From an uncultured Eudoraea sp. (lineage in GTDB: Bacteria; Bacteroidota; Bacteroidia; Flavobacteriales; Flavobacteriaceae), in contig CAMYJF010000014.1 of NCBI GenBank assembly GCA_947258555.1, positions 1 through 59,173 on the forward strand: DNA of 59,173 bases, given 5' to 3'. Positions 8,033 to 17,297 of this stretch are shown here, in pieces. Below the pieces are notes generated by a model. The model was given only the letters and a program-made list of their open reading frames with translations, was not told where the DNA came from and made no database searches. Each line of letters starts with the position of its first letter. Position 1 is the first letter of the stretch. Made by a program: the position numbers and the translations under genes.

Positions 8033-8668
8033 ATGAAAAAAAGAATACGCAACATTCTTATCACACTTGCTATTCTACCTTTCCTAGTCTTGTTCGTTTG
8101 CGATCTGATCATCGAACAGAATTCACGGGGAAAAACCTATCATGTTATTAATGATCTACCAAATAATCATGTAGGGATCGTTCTTGGCACTGCCCGCCAC
8201 CTTATGGAAGGCGGTTTGAATCCATTCTACACCAACCGGATCAAGGCGACGATCGATCTCTATAATGCGGGAAAGATCAAATTTGTACTGGTCAGTGGGG
8301 ATAATGGTACCATATACTATAACGAGCCGGACAGGATGAAAAAAGATCTTATGGCAGGAGGTATTCCCGAAGAGAGAATATTCCTTGATCTTGCCGGCTT
8401 CCGGACCCTGGATTCCATGGTGCGGGCTAAGGAAGTTTTTGGCCTGACGAATGCCACGGTGATCTCCCAGGAATTTCACAATGAGCGCGCCATTTACCTG
8501 GCCCAAAAACACGGCTTGCATGCCATAGGATTTAACGCTAAAGATGTTCAGGGAAATCACGGATTAAAAGTGCATTTACGGGAATATTTTGCCAGAGTAA
8601 AAGTATTTGTTGATATCTTGATGAAGACGCAACCCAAGTTTCTGGGTAAAAAAGTGATCATTGAATAA
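8033..8668 (+). CDS. SanA/YdcF-like DUF218 membrane protein
   Basis: 211 aa. One N-terminal membrane anchor (about residues 8-25) is followed by a DUF218 domain: VGIVLGTARHL, FYTNRIKATIDLYNAGK, LVSGDNG, YNEPDRMKKDL, the AGFRTLDSMVRAKEVFG block and QEFHNERAIYLAQ. This matches E. coli SanA (vancomycin-sensitivity/envelope barrier protein) almost block for block, including the FLGKKV end. The domain faces the periplasm. The family is linked to envelope integrity, but the reaction is not established. Its stop shares one base with the start of the Nramp-like gene (TAATG), so the two are probably co-translated. Confidence 0.87.
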   Translation: MKKRIRNILITLAILPFLVLFVCDLIIEQNSRGKTYHVINDLPNNHVGIVLGTARHLMEGGLNPFYTNRIKATIDLYNAGKIKFVLVSGDNGTIYYNEPDRMKKDLMAGGIPEERIFLDLAGFRTLDSMVRAKEVFGLTNATVISQEFHNERAIYLAQKHGLHAIGFNAKDVQGNHGLKVHLREYFARVKVFVDILMKTQPKFLGKKVIIE

Positions 8669-9921
8669 TGTCAAGTATTAAAGCCTTACTAAGAAACCTT
8701 GGCCCGGGCCTTCTATTTGCCAGTATGGCCATTGGCACTTCTCATCTTGTATTATCAACCAAGGCCGGGGCACAATACGGCTGGATCATGATAATTCCCA
8801 TTATTCTGGCGAATATCTTTAAATATCCATTCTTCGAATTTGGAATACGCTATACCAACGTTACTAACAGATCCTTAATTGAGGGATATAAGTTTCGTGG
8901 TAAAGGATATTTGTGGATCTATACCCTGATCACTATTATCACCACATTTACTATCCTGGCAGCTTTGTATGTTGTCACAGCAGGATTGTTCATCAACTTG
9001 TTTGACATTCCTAATCTATCTGTTGGGCATACGGCCTTGGGCTTATTTGTCTTTATAAGTACAATTCTTATCCTTGGCCGCTATAAGTTTTTGGAGACTT
9101 CCCTGAAATTTGTGATAACTATATTATTTGTGGCCTTATTGGTCACCACCATACTAGTGATCCAAAAAGGTTCGGTAGATGCCGTGGCAAATTTTGAACC
9201 CCCCGCTATTTTAAATGAGGTTGGGATCCTTTTTCTTATTAGTCTAATTGGCTGGATGCCTACAGCCGTGGAAGCATCTAGCTGGATAAGTTTGTGGAGC
9301 CTTGAAAAATATAAGTTACTCGGCGCCAGGCCCAGTCTGAAAGAAGCTCTTCAAGAATTTAATTCTGGATATATTATGACGGCCTTGTTAGCCGTATTCT
9401 TTTTGATCATAGGTTGGTTTACTCTGTACGGGACAAACACTGAACTCAGTTCCAATTCCACCCTATTTGCCGACCAGGTGGTTCAATTATTCACAACCCA
9501 TATAGGGAGTTGGGCGTATATCTTCATTGCAGTTTCTGCCTTTGCTACCATGTTCAGTACCTGTATGACAGCTCATGATGCAATAGCTCGTGTAAGTTTA
9601 GACATCCTCAAACACATAACCCCTGAAGAACAGGATTATAGTGGGAAAAAGTACTATGTGATCGGGATCTTATTTTTAGCGCTCGTCAATTACCTTGTCG
9701 TCACTGTATTTAGCGCAAATATGGGACAATTAGTCGCCTTGGCAACCTTTGTTTCTTTTGTGCTAGCGCCGGTTGTTGGCTATATGAACCTCAAAAATGT
9801 CATGAGCCATGATCTTCCCAGCCAATACAGACCTGGCAAAGGCTTACAATGGCTCACATATATTGGAATACTCTTCCTCGGTGGTTTTGCTATTTATTAC
9901 TGCTGGTTGTTTTTCAACTAG
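8668..9921 (+). CDS. Nramp-related membrane transporter lacking canonical metal ligands
   Basis: 417 aa with about 11 TM segments, the usual Nramp length. The start has GPGLLFASMAIGTSHLVLST then KAGAQYGW, which aligns with TM1 of Nramp proteins (GPG...AGSQYG). However, the metal-binding DPGN is missing and reads IGTSH. In TM6 the usual MPH is MPT (GWMPTAVEASSW). The family fold is convincing. The substrate is probably not the Mn/Fe of standard MntH; Mg as in NRMT-type proteins, another cation or an organic solute are all possible. It is translationally coupled to the SanA-like gene. Its TAG stop overlaps the stop of the convergent OmpA-family gene within CTAG (9918-9921). Confidence 0.8.
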   Translation: MSSIKALLRNLGPGLLFASMAIGTSHLVLSTKAGAQYGWIMIIPIILANIFKYPFFEFGIRYTNVTNRSLIEGYKFRGKGYLWIYTLITIITTFTILAALYVVTAGLFINLFDIPNLSVGHTALGLFVFISTILILGRYKFLETSLKFVITILFVALLVTTILVIQKGSVDAVANFEPPAILNEVGILFLISLIGWMPTAVEASSWISLWSLEKYKLLGARPSLKEALQEFNSGYIMTALLAVFFLIIGWFTLYGTNTELSSNSTLFADQVVQLFTTHIGSWAYIFIAVSAFATMFSTCMTAHDAIARVSLDILKHITPEEQDYSGKKYYVIGILFLALVNYLVVTVFSANMGQLVALATFVSFVLAPVVGYMNLKNVMSHDLPSQYRPGKGLQWLTYIGILFLGGFAIYYCWLFFN

Positions 9922-11852
9922 AACAAGACATCGTAGTTCTCTATAACGATCAAGTGACGTTCATTCTTCTTATGCAGGATGTCCAGGCAGTAAACTCCGT
10001 TTGTGCAATTATTAAGTATGCGGTCTTCCCCATGTCCGATACTACTGAGAATAGTACTCTGTGGTACTCCCCTGGCTTGCAAATAGCCTTTTATGGCATC
10101 GGCGCGCTGTTGGGAAAGTCTATTGTTTGACGCATTACTACCTTTGCTATCTGTATGTGCTTCAATACGCAGTTGCAGATTCGGAAATTGAGATACCGCC
10201 TCTACTACCTTATTTAATTCCATTTCAATGTCTGGGGTAATGCTACTCTGCCCTTTATCAAACCAGAATTTTTTTAAACGCAATACCGTCTGTGCTTCAC
10301 GTTCCATGACAATATCATCAAGGTATACCAATTCAATATTGACATTATTATCCTTTATGGCCTTTAGTCCCTCTTCGCTAAAGCGTCGGTTAAAAAGAGA
10401 ATACTTAGGTTTTGTACAACTTACAGAAATACCTTCCCGCCAAGGGATTTCTATTTGATAATCACCCTGAGCATTTGTTACGATCTCCTTAATAACCTTC
10501 CCGGTTTCATCTTTAACGGTTAAGGTAACATCGGAAATTCCAAATTCTGTATTCGCCTTAACTACCTGCCCTTTAAAGATGAGTGTTTTGGGACCCGGTT
10601 TCTTCTTCACCCGAAATCCATAAAGATCATCTTTGCCGAGTCCACCTTCCCTGTTTGAAGAAAAATACCCGATCAAACCTTCTTCTTCATGTCGAATAAT
10701 AAAAGCAAACTCATCCTTGGGAGAATTTATACTTGGACCCAGATTTATTGGGGTGCTGTAAAAGTCATCATCACCCATATCTGACTTGTAAATATCCATT
10801 CCTCCATATCCGTAAAATACGTCGGATGCATAATACAGGCTGTTCTCAAAGATAAAAGGGGATATTTCATTGGCCGGGGAATTGACCTTCGGGCCCAAAT
10901 TGACAGGAGCCGACATAATTTGTCCATTATTCGTATACGCAAAATAAATGTCTGTTCCCCCGTAGCTATCATCGAACTCTGCTGCAAAGAATAATTTTTG
11001 GGTAGACTCGTCAAAAAATGGGTAGTAGAAAGATGTACTCAGATCGCGCATCAGGAAAGTAAACTTATTCTGAAAATCTGAAACTCCCAATGCCAAGGCA
11101 TTCTTCCCATTATCATCAAAAGCTAAACGTCCATTTTTTTCATTTGAACGAATATAGAACAGCTTGTTCAGGCTTGATGAGTAAAATGGAGTTGCCTGAT
11201 GGAATCTTGATTCTTCTATGACATTATAGGGTGCTGCATTGGTGATGGATCCGTCTGCCTGTACTTTAGCCAAAAAAATATCAAGGAAAGACTCCCCTGT
11301 CGGAAAATAAGTGTCTTTTGAGTCCTGACTCCGACTACTGGTAAAAAGTACATTATCTCCAAAAAATGCGGGCGCAAAATCCAATTGGGCCGAGTTTGCA
11401 GGAATTTCAAATATTCTGAATTGAGTGTCCGGATCTTCATCATCATCTCGAATATCATAATTGAACAGGGCATTCTCGCTGACCTCTTCAGTGAAGGTTT
11501 CCGGATGGGCAGCTAAAAAATCTTTTGCCTGTTGTTCAGAACCAGATGACAGGGCATCTAAATTCAGCATTTTATTTACGTAGAATGCAGGGAAGGTTGA
11601 GTCGCGCTGGAAAAGATCTTTATAGAGCAGAAGCGCTTCATCCTGATTGCCCGTTTTTTCATAGGACTCTGCTAAATTTCTAATCTGAGTTAATGTAAGT
11701 GGTCCTTTTGCCGTTTCCTTCGTGTATTCAGCAATTGCCTCTTCAAATGAATATTCATAGAATAACCGGTCAGCTTTCGATAAAGGATTTTGAGCCCATA
11801 CCCAAGTGCTGCTGAATAAAACTAATCCAATTATAATCCTATGTATTCTCAT
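9918..11852 (-). CDS. PorE-like OmpA-family protein (TPR, PD40 propeller, regulatory-like fold, OmpA)
   Basis: This 644-aa protein has a signal peptide (residues 1-20). It then shows TPR-like helices (about 22-120), WD40-like PD40 repeats (about 160-430, such as PAFFGDNVLFTSSR and EISPFIFENSLYYASDVFYG), a carboxypeptidase-regulatory-like beta fold (about 432-510) and a C-terminal OmpA peptidoglycan-binding domain (about 525-644, with RIEAHTDSKGS and LSQQRADAIKGYL). This order matches PorE and similar OmpA proteins encoded beside SprF/PorP genes in Bacteroidota. Expected role: tethering a type IX-secreted adhesin apparatus to peptidoglycan. Last gene of the adhesin operon, 9 bp after the SprF-like gene. 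Confidence 0.88.
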   Translation of the reverse strand: MRIHRIIIGLVLFSSTWVWAQNPLSKADRLFYEYSFEEAIAEYTKETAKGPLTLTQIRNLAESYEKTGNQDEALLLYKDLFQRDSTFPAFYVNKMLNLDALSSGSEQQAKDFLAAHPETFTEEVSENALFNYDIRDDDEDPDTQFRIFEIPANSAQLDFAPAFFGDNVLFTSSRSQDSKDTYFPTGESFLDIFLAKVQADGSITNAAPYNVIEESRFHQATPFYSSSLNKLFYIRSNEKNGRLAFDDNGKNALALGVSDFQNKFTFLMRDLSTSFYYPFFDESTQKLFFAAEFDDSYGGTDIYFAYTNNGQIMSAPVNLGPKVNSPANEISPFIFENSLYYASDVFYGYGGMDIYKSDMGDDDFYSTPINLGPSINSPKDEFAFIIRHEEEGLIGYFSSNREGGLGKDDLYGFRVKKKPGPKTLIFKGQVVKANTEFGISDVTLTVKDETGKVIKEIVTNAQGDYQIEIPWREGISVSCTKPKYSLFNRRFSEEGLKAIKDNNVNIELVYLDDIVMEREAQTVLRLKKFWFDKGQSSITPDIEMELNKVVEAVSQFPNLQLRIEAHTDSKGSNASNNRLSQQRADAIKGYLQARGVPQSTILSSIGHGEDRILNNCTNGVYCLDILHKKNERHLIVIENYDVLF

Positions 11853-11861
11853 AGCCTCCTG

Positions 11862-12863
11862 TTAAAAAAATCTAGGCGTATCTATTTGTTTTGCTTTCCC
11901 TTTTTTTGACTTGGATTTAGATGATCCGGAATCTGGTTCAGCACTCCCTAAATGAAATTTCAGGATCACTTCATGCGAACCGCTGCTATAGTCAGCCAGC
12001 GTAGTGGTCGCATAGTCATAGGAGTAACCTATGAACACCGTATTTGAGATATGAAATCCAGCCAATCCACTAATTGCGTTACTAGCCCTATAAGATACCC
12101 CCGCAGTAAACGCATTACTAAACATAAAATTAGCAGATGCATTGACAGTAGCCGGAGCTCCGGAAATAAAATTAACCAAAAATGCAGGTTTAAACTTTAA
12201 ATTCTCGTTAAGATCAAAGACCACGCCACCGATGAAATTGAATTGTAATTTGTCCTCAACTATGGTTGCCACCTCAGCATTGTAAAGGTCATCTGTTAGG
12301 AAATTAGGAACTGAAGTGCCTAAATACCAACTGTCTCCATACATAAATAATCCTGCGCCAATGGTAGCATAGAAATTTTTAACGATCTCTGTTTCGAGGA
12401 TAGGTTCACCCGGATTTTCAAATGTCCCTTTGCTAAAATCCACATTGAGGAAAGATCCTCCGGCATCTATTCCAAAGGCTAACTTGGTGTCATCCGATAA
12501 ATTCACCTGGTAAGAATACCCCAGATCTACATATGTCTGAGTTGAAGGGCCTATTTCGTCACTTACTATGTTTAAACCCAGACCGTGCTTTTTGTTTTTC
12601 AGGGGGGCATTCAAGCCTAACCGAAGTGTTCTTGGTGCCCCGGGGATATCTATCCATTGACTTCTATACAATAAAGAGATATCGGTTCTGGACACAGAAC
12701 CAATATAGGCAGGGTTAAAACTGCCAATGTTATACATATACTGTGTATACTGAGGTTCCCGTTGTCCATACAGGTCCGTGCTGACTACAAGTGTCAGAAG
12801 GGCACTGATAAAAACCAGGTATATTCGCCTGCGATACGATATGTTAGCTGGTCTTATTCTCAT
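11862..12863 (-). CDS. PorP/SprF-family type IX secretion outer-membrane protein
   Basis: 333 aa with a signal segment (hydrophobic residues 13-31, YGQ cleavage region). The family opening REPQYTQYMYNIGSFNPAYIGS follows in two blocks, then SLLYRSQWIDIPGAPRT and a 14-strand-like barrel with KHGLGLNIVSDEIGPS and GVSYRASNAISGLAGF. The C-terminus is Lys/Ser-rich. Known role of SprF: secretion or surface attachment of the adhesin encoded next to it. Its ATG overlaps the adhesin stop (ATGA, 12860-12863), so translation is coupled to the broken adhesin gene upstream. Confidence 0.9.
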   Translation of the reverse strand: MRIRPANISYRRRIYLVFISALLTLVVSTDLYGQREPQYTQYMYNIGSFNPAYIGSVSRTDISLLYRSQWIDIPGAPRTLRLGLNAPLKNKKHGLGLNIVSDEIGPSTQTYVDLGYSYQVNLSDDTKLAFGIDAGGSFLNVDFSKGTFENPGEPILETEIVKNFYATIGAGLFMYGDSWYLGTSVPNFLTDDLYNAEVATIVEDKLQFNFIGGVVFDLNENLKFKPAFLVNFISGAPATVNASANFMFSNAFTAGVSYRASNAISGLAGFHISNTVFIGYSYDYATTTLADYSSGSHEVILKFHLGSAEPDSGSSKSKSKKGKAKQIDTPRFF

Positions 12864-15571
12864 CTGATTATCTGTATCCAGCCTTTTTGTATTTCAGATC
12901 CATCACCTAGGTCGAGAATATAGAAATATGTTCCGTCCGGAACCTCTTTACTATTGCGCGTGCCATCCCAGGTACTTTCTGGTGTCATATTTTGTGCCTC
13001 AAAAACCAGGCTGCCGTAGCGATTAAAAATCTCTATCGAGTTATTGGGGTAAAGTTCCAGGCAATTGATCCTCAAGCGATCATTGGTGCCATCTCCATTT
13101 GGCGAAAATTGATTAAAGAAGAACCCGCAATCCTCTGTTGTTCTTTCGTTCACTTGTACTTGTACCGTGGCTTCGTTATTCGAGGGATCACTATCTGCCG
13201 GGGACGAACTCAAGATGCGCGCAGTATTTGGAAATAGTCCCGCTGCGGGTACCTGTACCTGGATCTCCAGATTGGCTTGCTCATTCCTGGCTAGCACAGG
13301 AATGATCCATTCACCCGTATCAGGGTCATAGTCGCCTTTATCCGCACTGTGACTCAGATAGATAAATCCATCATCCGAACCAGGACTGATCAAATCTTCT
13401 ACGCGAATGTCTAGAATCGTGTCTTCCAGGGACTGATTCGTAACGGTTATGCTAAATGTTACTTCATCCCCGACCAAGGGTCGTTCACTCACAGCCGTTT
13501 TTTCGATCAGCAGATCCACTCCTTCAGGTATATCCAATGAGATCGTGACACTTGAAGAGTTATTAGCAGCAGTGCCATCAGCAGGAAAAGATTTACTCAG
13601 GCTTGCCGTATTCGTATAATCCGTTCCCTCCTGTACTTCCACTAAAATATCTAGCGTTGCTTCTTCAAACTCCTGCATTTCGTCTATAACCCATTCCCCT
13701 GTATCTGGGTCATATGTACCCAGATCTGCCACATGGGAGTCATACAAGAATCCATCGGGAAGATTATCCAAGATCAAAATCTCCAGGATCCTGCTGTCTG
13801 ATAAATTAGTGGCTGTGATCGTAAAAACTAAAAGTTGTCCGATCGCTGCTTCCTGTACATCCGAGCTCTTTACAATTTGAAGATCTATAGGATCGGGGTT
13901 ACAATCCGGGGTTAAGTTTGGATCACAGGCATCAAAGGGATCAGTACCATTGACGATTTCATCACCATCTGTAATACCGTCTCCGTCCGAATCACATAAT
14001 CCTATTGTGTTGTCTGGCAAGCAAGGATCAAGATTACCTGGATCCTGTTGATCGTTAACGCCATCACTATCTGAATCTATCGTATTGGAATCCAGCGCGT
14101 CAATAATACCGTCATTATCCTCATCCAATGGATTATTAATGTCAGGGCCAACTTCTGTAAAATCATCTACACCATCCCCATCCGAATCCTGTTCCAGAGG
14201 ATCTGTGCCGAGTGTTGCTTCTTCCCCATCAAATAGACCGTCCCCATCAGTATCAACATCGCAATCATTAACTAGTATTGATACTTCCACGGATTCGTCA
14301 ACGCAAGGCGCAACAGCACCGATAGTGGTAAAAGTAAATACATATACTCCATCGGTCCGGCCCACAAAGTTTACTACATTATTATTCGGGTTTATTGTTA
14401 AACTTCCCGAAGGATCTGTTGTGATCGTCCACTCACCTTCATCAGCACCTGTCAACTGATCGTCAAGATCTATCGTAGTAGGTCCATTTTCCTGTACACT
14501 ACAGGACGAACCGTCTATAGGTGTTCCTGCCGAGACAGGTGGTATAACTGTCGCTGTAACGCCTTCCCGCTCCGATGTACATCCATTGGCAGTGGCTTCT
14601 ACCCAAAAAGTAGTAGTAGCTGAAATAGTAGGAGTGAATGTCGCCAGGCTCGACAAGACGTCTGAACTGGTTTGGGAAGCATACCAGGCGTAATTTGGAG
14701 AAGTTCCTGAGTCTGGGATAAACCCATCCACCGTTAAAGTTACCTCCCCTTCTCCGCATCGTGTATCAGAGGTAGTACTCGTTATCTGAGGTGTATTATT
14801 TACTGATAATGTGATCTCCAGGGTAGGGCTTGCACAATCGTTCAAGGAATCATAGAAAAAACCGTAATAGGTTCCAGGAGTAGGATTATCTACCTGTGCT
14901 GGTGTTAAGTAACCACTGGGTTCAAGTGGATCCGGATTGATACTCCAAATAAGTGTGGTCCCCGTGGGTGCCGCAGTTGTTACATAATTATTGAGACTTT
15001 CACTGATGACATCACAGAATGTTGTGGTAATATCTGTATTCAATTCAGGGGCCGAGGTTCCGCCTCCGCAATCATCATCATTTAAAATAGTTCCTGTTCC
15101 TGTGCCACCACCAGCCAGTAAAACCCCATTCGTTGGCGTGCCCAATTGCACGAAAAAGGTCTCATCGATCTCGATAAGAGTATCATCAATAAGCGTGATC
15201 GGGATCGTCGCTGTTTCCCCTGCATTACCCACAAATACAAGCGGCATGCTAGCCGAACCTGTATAATCATCTCCAAATGTCGCTGTACCGTCTGTGAAGG
15301 AAAATAGGACCTGGGTGCCACCACTGATTGTTTTATCTAAGGAGACAGTAAACATCATAATACCACCCGCCAGATTTTCCAGTTCACTTTCATCGGTGAT
15401 AGTAAGGGTTGCCACATCATCATCAATAATTGTTCCGGTGGCGGTATCATTTGTATCCCCGACTGTACCCGCTTCAACACTTTTTACGGAAGTCGTAAAA
15501 GTTTCATCTTCTTCAACCTCTTTATCTTCGGTAGTTGGGACAATAACCGCGCCCGTTGTTTCTCCAGCCAG
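12860..15571 (-). CDS. Calx-beta/DUF11 adhesin, 3' part of a frameshifted gene, with type B sorting domain
   Basis: The frame opens mid-repeat at about 15571, and I see no real start: a GTG at 15415 is simply a Val inside a repeat. Order: the end of Calx-beta unit 5, Calx-beta unit 6, two Ig/PKD-like domains, thrombospondin-type-3-like calcium repeats (DTDGDGLFDGEE, DSDGDGVDDF, DEDNDGIID, DSDGDGITDGDE), two DUF11 repeats (QIVKSSDV..., LLIEKTAV...), and a gliding-motility-associated CHU_C domain (FFNQFSPNGDGTNDRLRI, IFNRYGSLVFE, PDGTYFYILDLGDG). The last is the type B T9SS sorting signal. Without the 5' part it has no signal peptide. Together with 15484-17073 it would be a giant cell-surface adhesin. 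Confidence 0.8.
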   Translation of the reverse strand: MAGETTGAVIVPTTEDKEVEEDETFTTSVKSVEAGTVGDTNDTATGTIIDDDVATLTITDESELENLAGGIMMFTVSLDKTISGGTQVLFSFTDGTATFGDDYTGSASMPLVFVGNAGETATIPITLIDDTLIEIDETFFVQLGTPTNGVLLAGGGTGTGTILNDDDCGGGTSAPELNTDITTTFCDVISESLNNYVTTAAPTGTTLIWSINPDPLEPSGYLTPAQVDNPTPGTYYGFFYDSLNDCASPTLEITLSVNNTPQITSTTSDTRCGEGEVTLTVDGFIPDSGTSPNYAWYASQTSSDVLSSLATFTPTISATTTFWVEATANGCTSEREGVTATVIPPVSAGTPIDGSSCSVQENGPTTIDLDDQLTGADEGEWTITTDPSGSLTINPNNNVVNFVGRTDGVYVFTFTTIGAVAPCVDESVEVSILVNDCDVDTDGDGLFDGEEATLGTDPLEQDSDGDGVDDFTEVGPDINNPLDEDNDGIIDALDSNTIDSDSDGVNDQQDPGNLDPCLPDNTIGLCDSDGDGITDGDEIVNGTDPFDACDPNLTPDCNPDPIDLQIVKSSDVQEAAIGQLLVFTITATNLSDSRILEILILDNLPDGFLYDSHVADLGTYDPDTGEWVIDEMQEFEEATLDILVEVQEGTDYTNTASLSKSFPADGTAANNSSSVTISLDIPEGVDLLIEKTAVSERPLVGDEVTFSITVTNQSLEDTILDIRVEDLISPGSDDGFIYLSHSADKGDYDPDTGEWIIPVLARNEQANLEIQVQVPAAGLFPNTARILSSSPADSDPSNNEATVQVQVNERTTEDCGFFFNQFSPNGDGTNDRLRINCLELYPNNSIEIFNRYGSLVFEAQNMTPESTWDGTRNSKEVPDGTYFYILDLGDGSEIQKGWIQIIR

Positions 15572-16960
15572 GGGAATCCAATGGAATTACCCTCAATTGC
15601 ACTGGCATCATCTACGGTAACGTCAGGTGCGGGATCATCATCAATAATTATCCCTATAGCAGTATCATTTGTGTTCCCAACCATACCCGCATCAACACTG
15701 ATAACCGATACTGTAAAATCCTCATCGGGTTCATCTATTGAATCTCCGGTTGTAGGGACAACAACCACACCCGTCGTATCACCGGCAAATATGGTGATCT
15801 GCAAATTTGTATTTGAATAATCTACACCACCCGCAGCCGAGCCATCTGCAAATCCAAAAGTCAGCGTGATATCTCCAGAACTTGCCCTATTTAAATTCAC
15901 AGGGAAGTTGATAGAAGTCCCCTCGGTTGCGCTAGCATTATCAATGGTAACATTAGGCGGCGGATCATTATCAATTATTGTTCCGATGGCGGTATCATTC
16001 GTATCCCCAACAATACCTGAGTCAACACTTATGACAGAGACCACAAAGGTCTCATCGGGTTCATCAGTTGTATCCTCAATGGTTGGGACATCAACCGTAC
16101 CGGTTGTATCTCCTGCTAATATCGTGATCTGCTCAGCTGTATTTATATAATCCGTGCCACCGGTTGCCGAGCCATCTGTAAATCCTAAAGTCAGAGTAAT
16201 ATCTCCTGAACTTTCTCCACTGAGGGTCACATCAAAGCTTAAATCATTTCCTTCATTGGCACTATCATCATCGATTATGACATCAGGTGAAGCATCATCA
16301 TCAATTATTGTTCCCGTAGCTGAATCAGTTATGTCCCCAACCGTACCAGCATCAACACTTTTTACGGAGGCCGTAAATGTTTCATCTGCTTCATCTATCG
16401 TATCTTCTGTAGTCGGGACAATAACCGTGCCTACTGTGTCTCCAGCCAATAGAGTAATTACTATATCTGAACCAGTGTAATCTGTATTCCCTCCGCTTGT
16501 AGCCGTAACATCATTGAATTCGAATTTCAGGGTGATGTCATCTGAACTTGGTCCACTCAGAGTTACTGGAAATCCAATAAAATTACCTTCATCTGCACTA
16601 GCATCATCTATTGTAACATCAGGTGCAGGATCATCATCCGTGATCGTACCAGTAGCAGGAGAACCACTCACAAATTCACCACCAGTTGGTATTCCTAGTG
16701 TAACTGTAAATGTTTCGGTGCCTTCAAATATCCCGTCATTGTTAATTGGAACGACTATAGACCGATCGCTATTATCATTTGGCGGAAATGTCACAAAACC
16801 AGAAATACCATTGTAGTCTGTCCCATTGGTAGCAGTTATATCTGTGAAGAAATACGTTACTAAAGTTCCCAACGGGCGCGGAACATCAAGTTCGACTATG
16901 AAAACAAGATTGCCTCCAACTATATCTTCAGCAACCGTCTCATTACTGATGCTAATGATT
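15425..16960 (-). repeat. Tandem Calx-beta repeat tract in the adhesin gene
   Basis: There are five units of about 330-336 bp on the minus strand: unit 1 at about 16624-16959, unit 2 at 16288-16623, unit 3 at 15958-16287, unit 4 at 15628-15957, and a truncated unit 5 at 15416-15627. Each unit codes for two half-motifs, SAxEG...FPV and ILAGDTTGxVxVPTxED, and ends in an Asp triplet (calcium ligands). Units differ clearly at DNA level (roughly three quarters identical by eye), so simple assembly collapse is less likely. Confidence 0.75.
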
Positions 16961-17073
16961 TGCCCATAGCCAAAAATTCCAAATAGTAAAAAGAAGCCCA
17001 CACAATACAAGGCTTTGGCACTCAGAATTCTCAAAAAATTAGATGTGATTTTCGTAATAAGATACTTTTCCAT
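15484..17073 (-). CDS. Calx-beta adhesin, 5' part of the same frameshifted gene
   Basis: The start is set at the ATG at 17073, which gives a signal peptide ending in FGYGQ; an upstream TTG at 17106 has no signal logic. Next come Calx-beta repeats of about 110-112 aa: unit 1 (ISNETVAED...), units 2-4 each starting PxVxIDxxSAxEG and ending GTIIDDD, and 19 residues of unit 5 (to IEGNSIGFP). At 15571-15573 the frame is lost: the sequence jumps from GGATTCCCC to CTGGCTGGAGAA, which is the LAGxTTG motif of the same unit in another frame. By alignment with unit 4, about 37 codons plus 1 bp (near 112 bp) are missing. The literal frame ends in 28 nonsense residues at 15484. It lacks a sorting domain. 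Confidence 0.8.
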   Translation of the reverse strand: MEKYLITKITSNFLRILSAKALYCVGFFLLFGIFGYGQIISISNETVAEDIVGGNLVFIVELDVPRPLGTLVTYFFTDITATNGTDYNGISGFVTFPPNDNSDRSIVVPINNDGIFEGTETFTVTLGIPTGGEFVSGSPATGTITDDDPAPDVTIDDASADEGNFIGFPVTLSGPSSDDITLKFEFNDVTATSGGNTDYTGSDIVITLLAGDTVGTVIVPTTEDTIDEADETFTASVKSVDAGTVGDITDSATGTIIDDDASPDVIIDDDSANEGNDLSFDVTLSGESSGDITLTLGFTDGSATGGTDYINTAEQITILAGDTTGTVDVPTIEDTTDEPDETFVVSVISVDSGIVGDTNDTAIGTIIDNDPPPNVTIDNASATEGTSINFPVNLNRASSGDITLTFGFADGSAAGGVDYSNTNLQITIFAGDTTGVVVVPTTGDSIDEPDEDFTVSVISVDAGMVGNTNDTAIGIIIDDDPAPDVTVDDASAIEGNSIGFPWLEKQRARLLSQLPKIKRLKKMKLLRLP

Positions 17074-17297
17074 AAACAATACCGCAAATTCCTGATTTTC
17101 AATCAAGAATGTTAAAATCCATCATACGTTTAGGGAGTCAATATTAAGAAAAAATGAGGCTTTTGACTAATTATCAGGCCTAATAATGGCTTTTTCGGAT
17201 GAATTACCAAATTAGGCAAATTAAGTCCTCAGATGGTATAAAATATAAAGTAAATACCTGGCCCATGTTAAAACACTCTATTACCTCATAGTTAGTT

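Noticed and set aside
12860-15415. Adhesin 3' part as an independent gene starting at 15415
   Set aside because: The 15415 codon is GTG for a Val inside a Calx-beta repeat, and the repeat continues upstream in the same frame to 15571. No signal peptide follows.
15294-16816. Several 60-110 codon plus-strand frames across the Calx-beta repeats
   Set aside because: Ser/Val-rich periodic shadows of the Asp/Thr-rich repeats on the other strand.
17158-17205. Possible terminator between fabD and the adhesin gene
   Set aside because: The candidate stem AGGC/GCCT is only 4 bp with a long loop; too weak to call.
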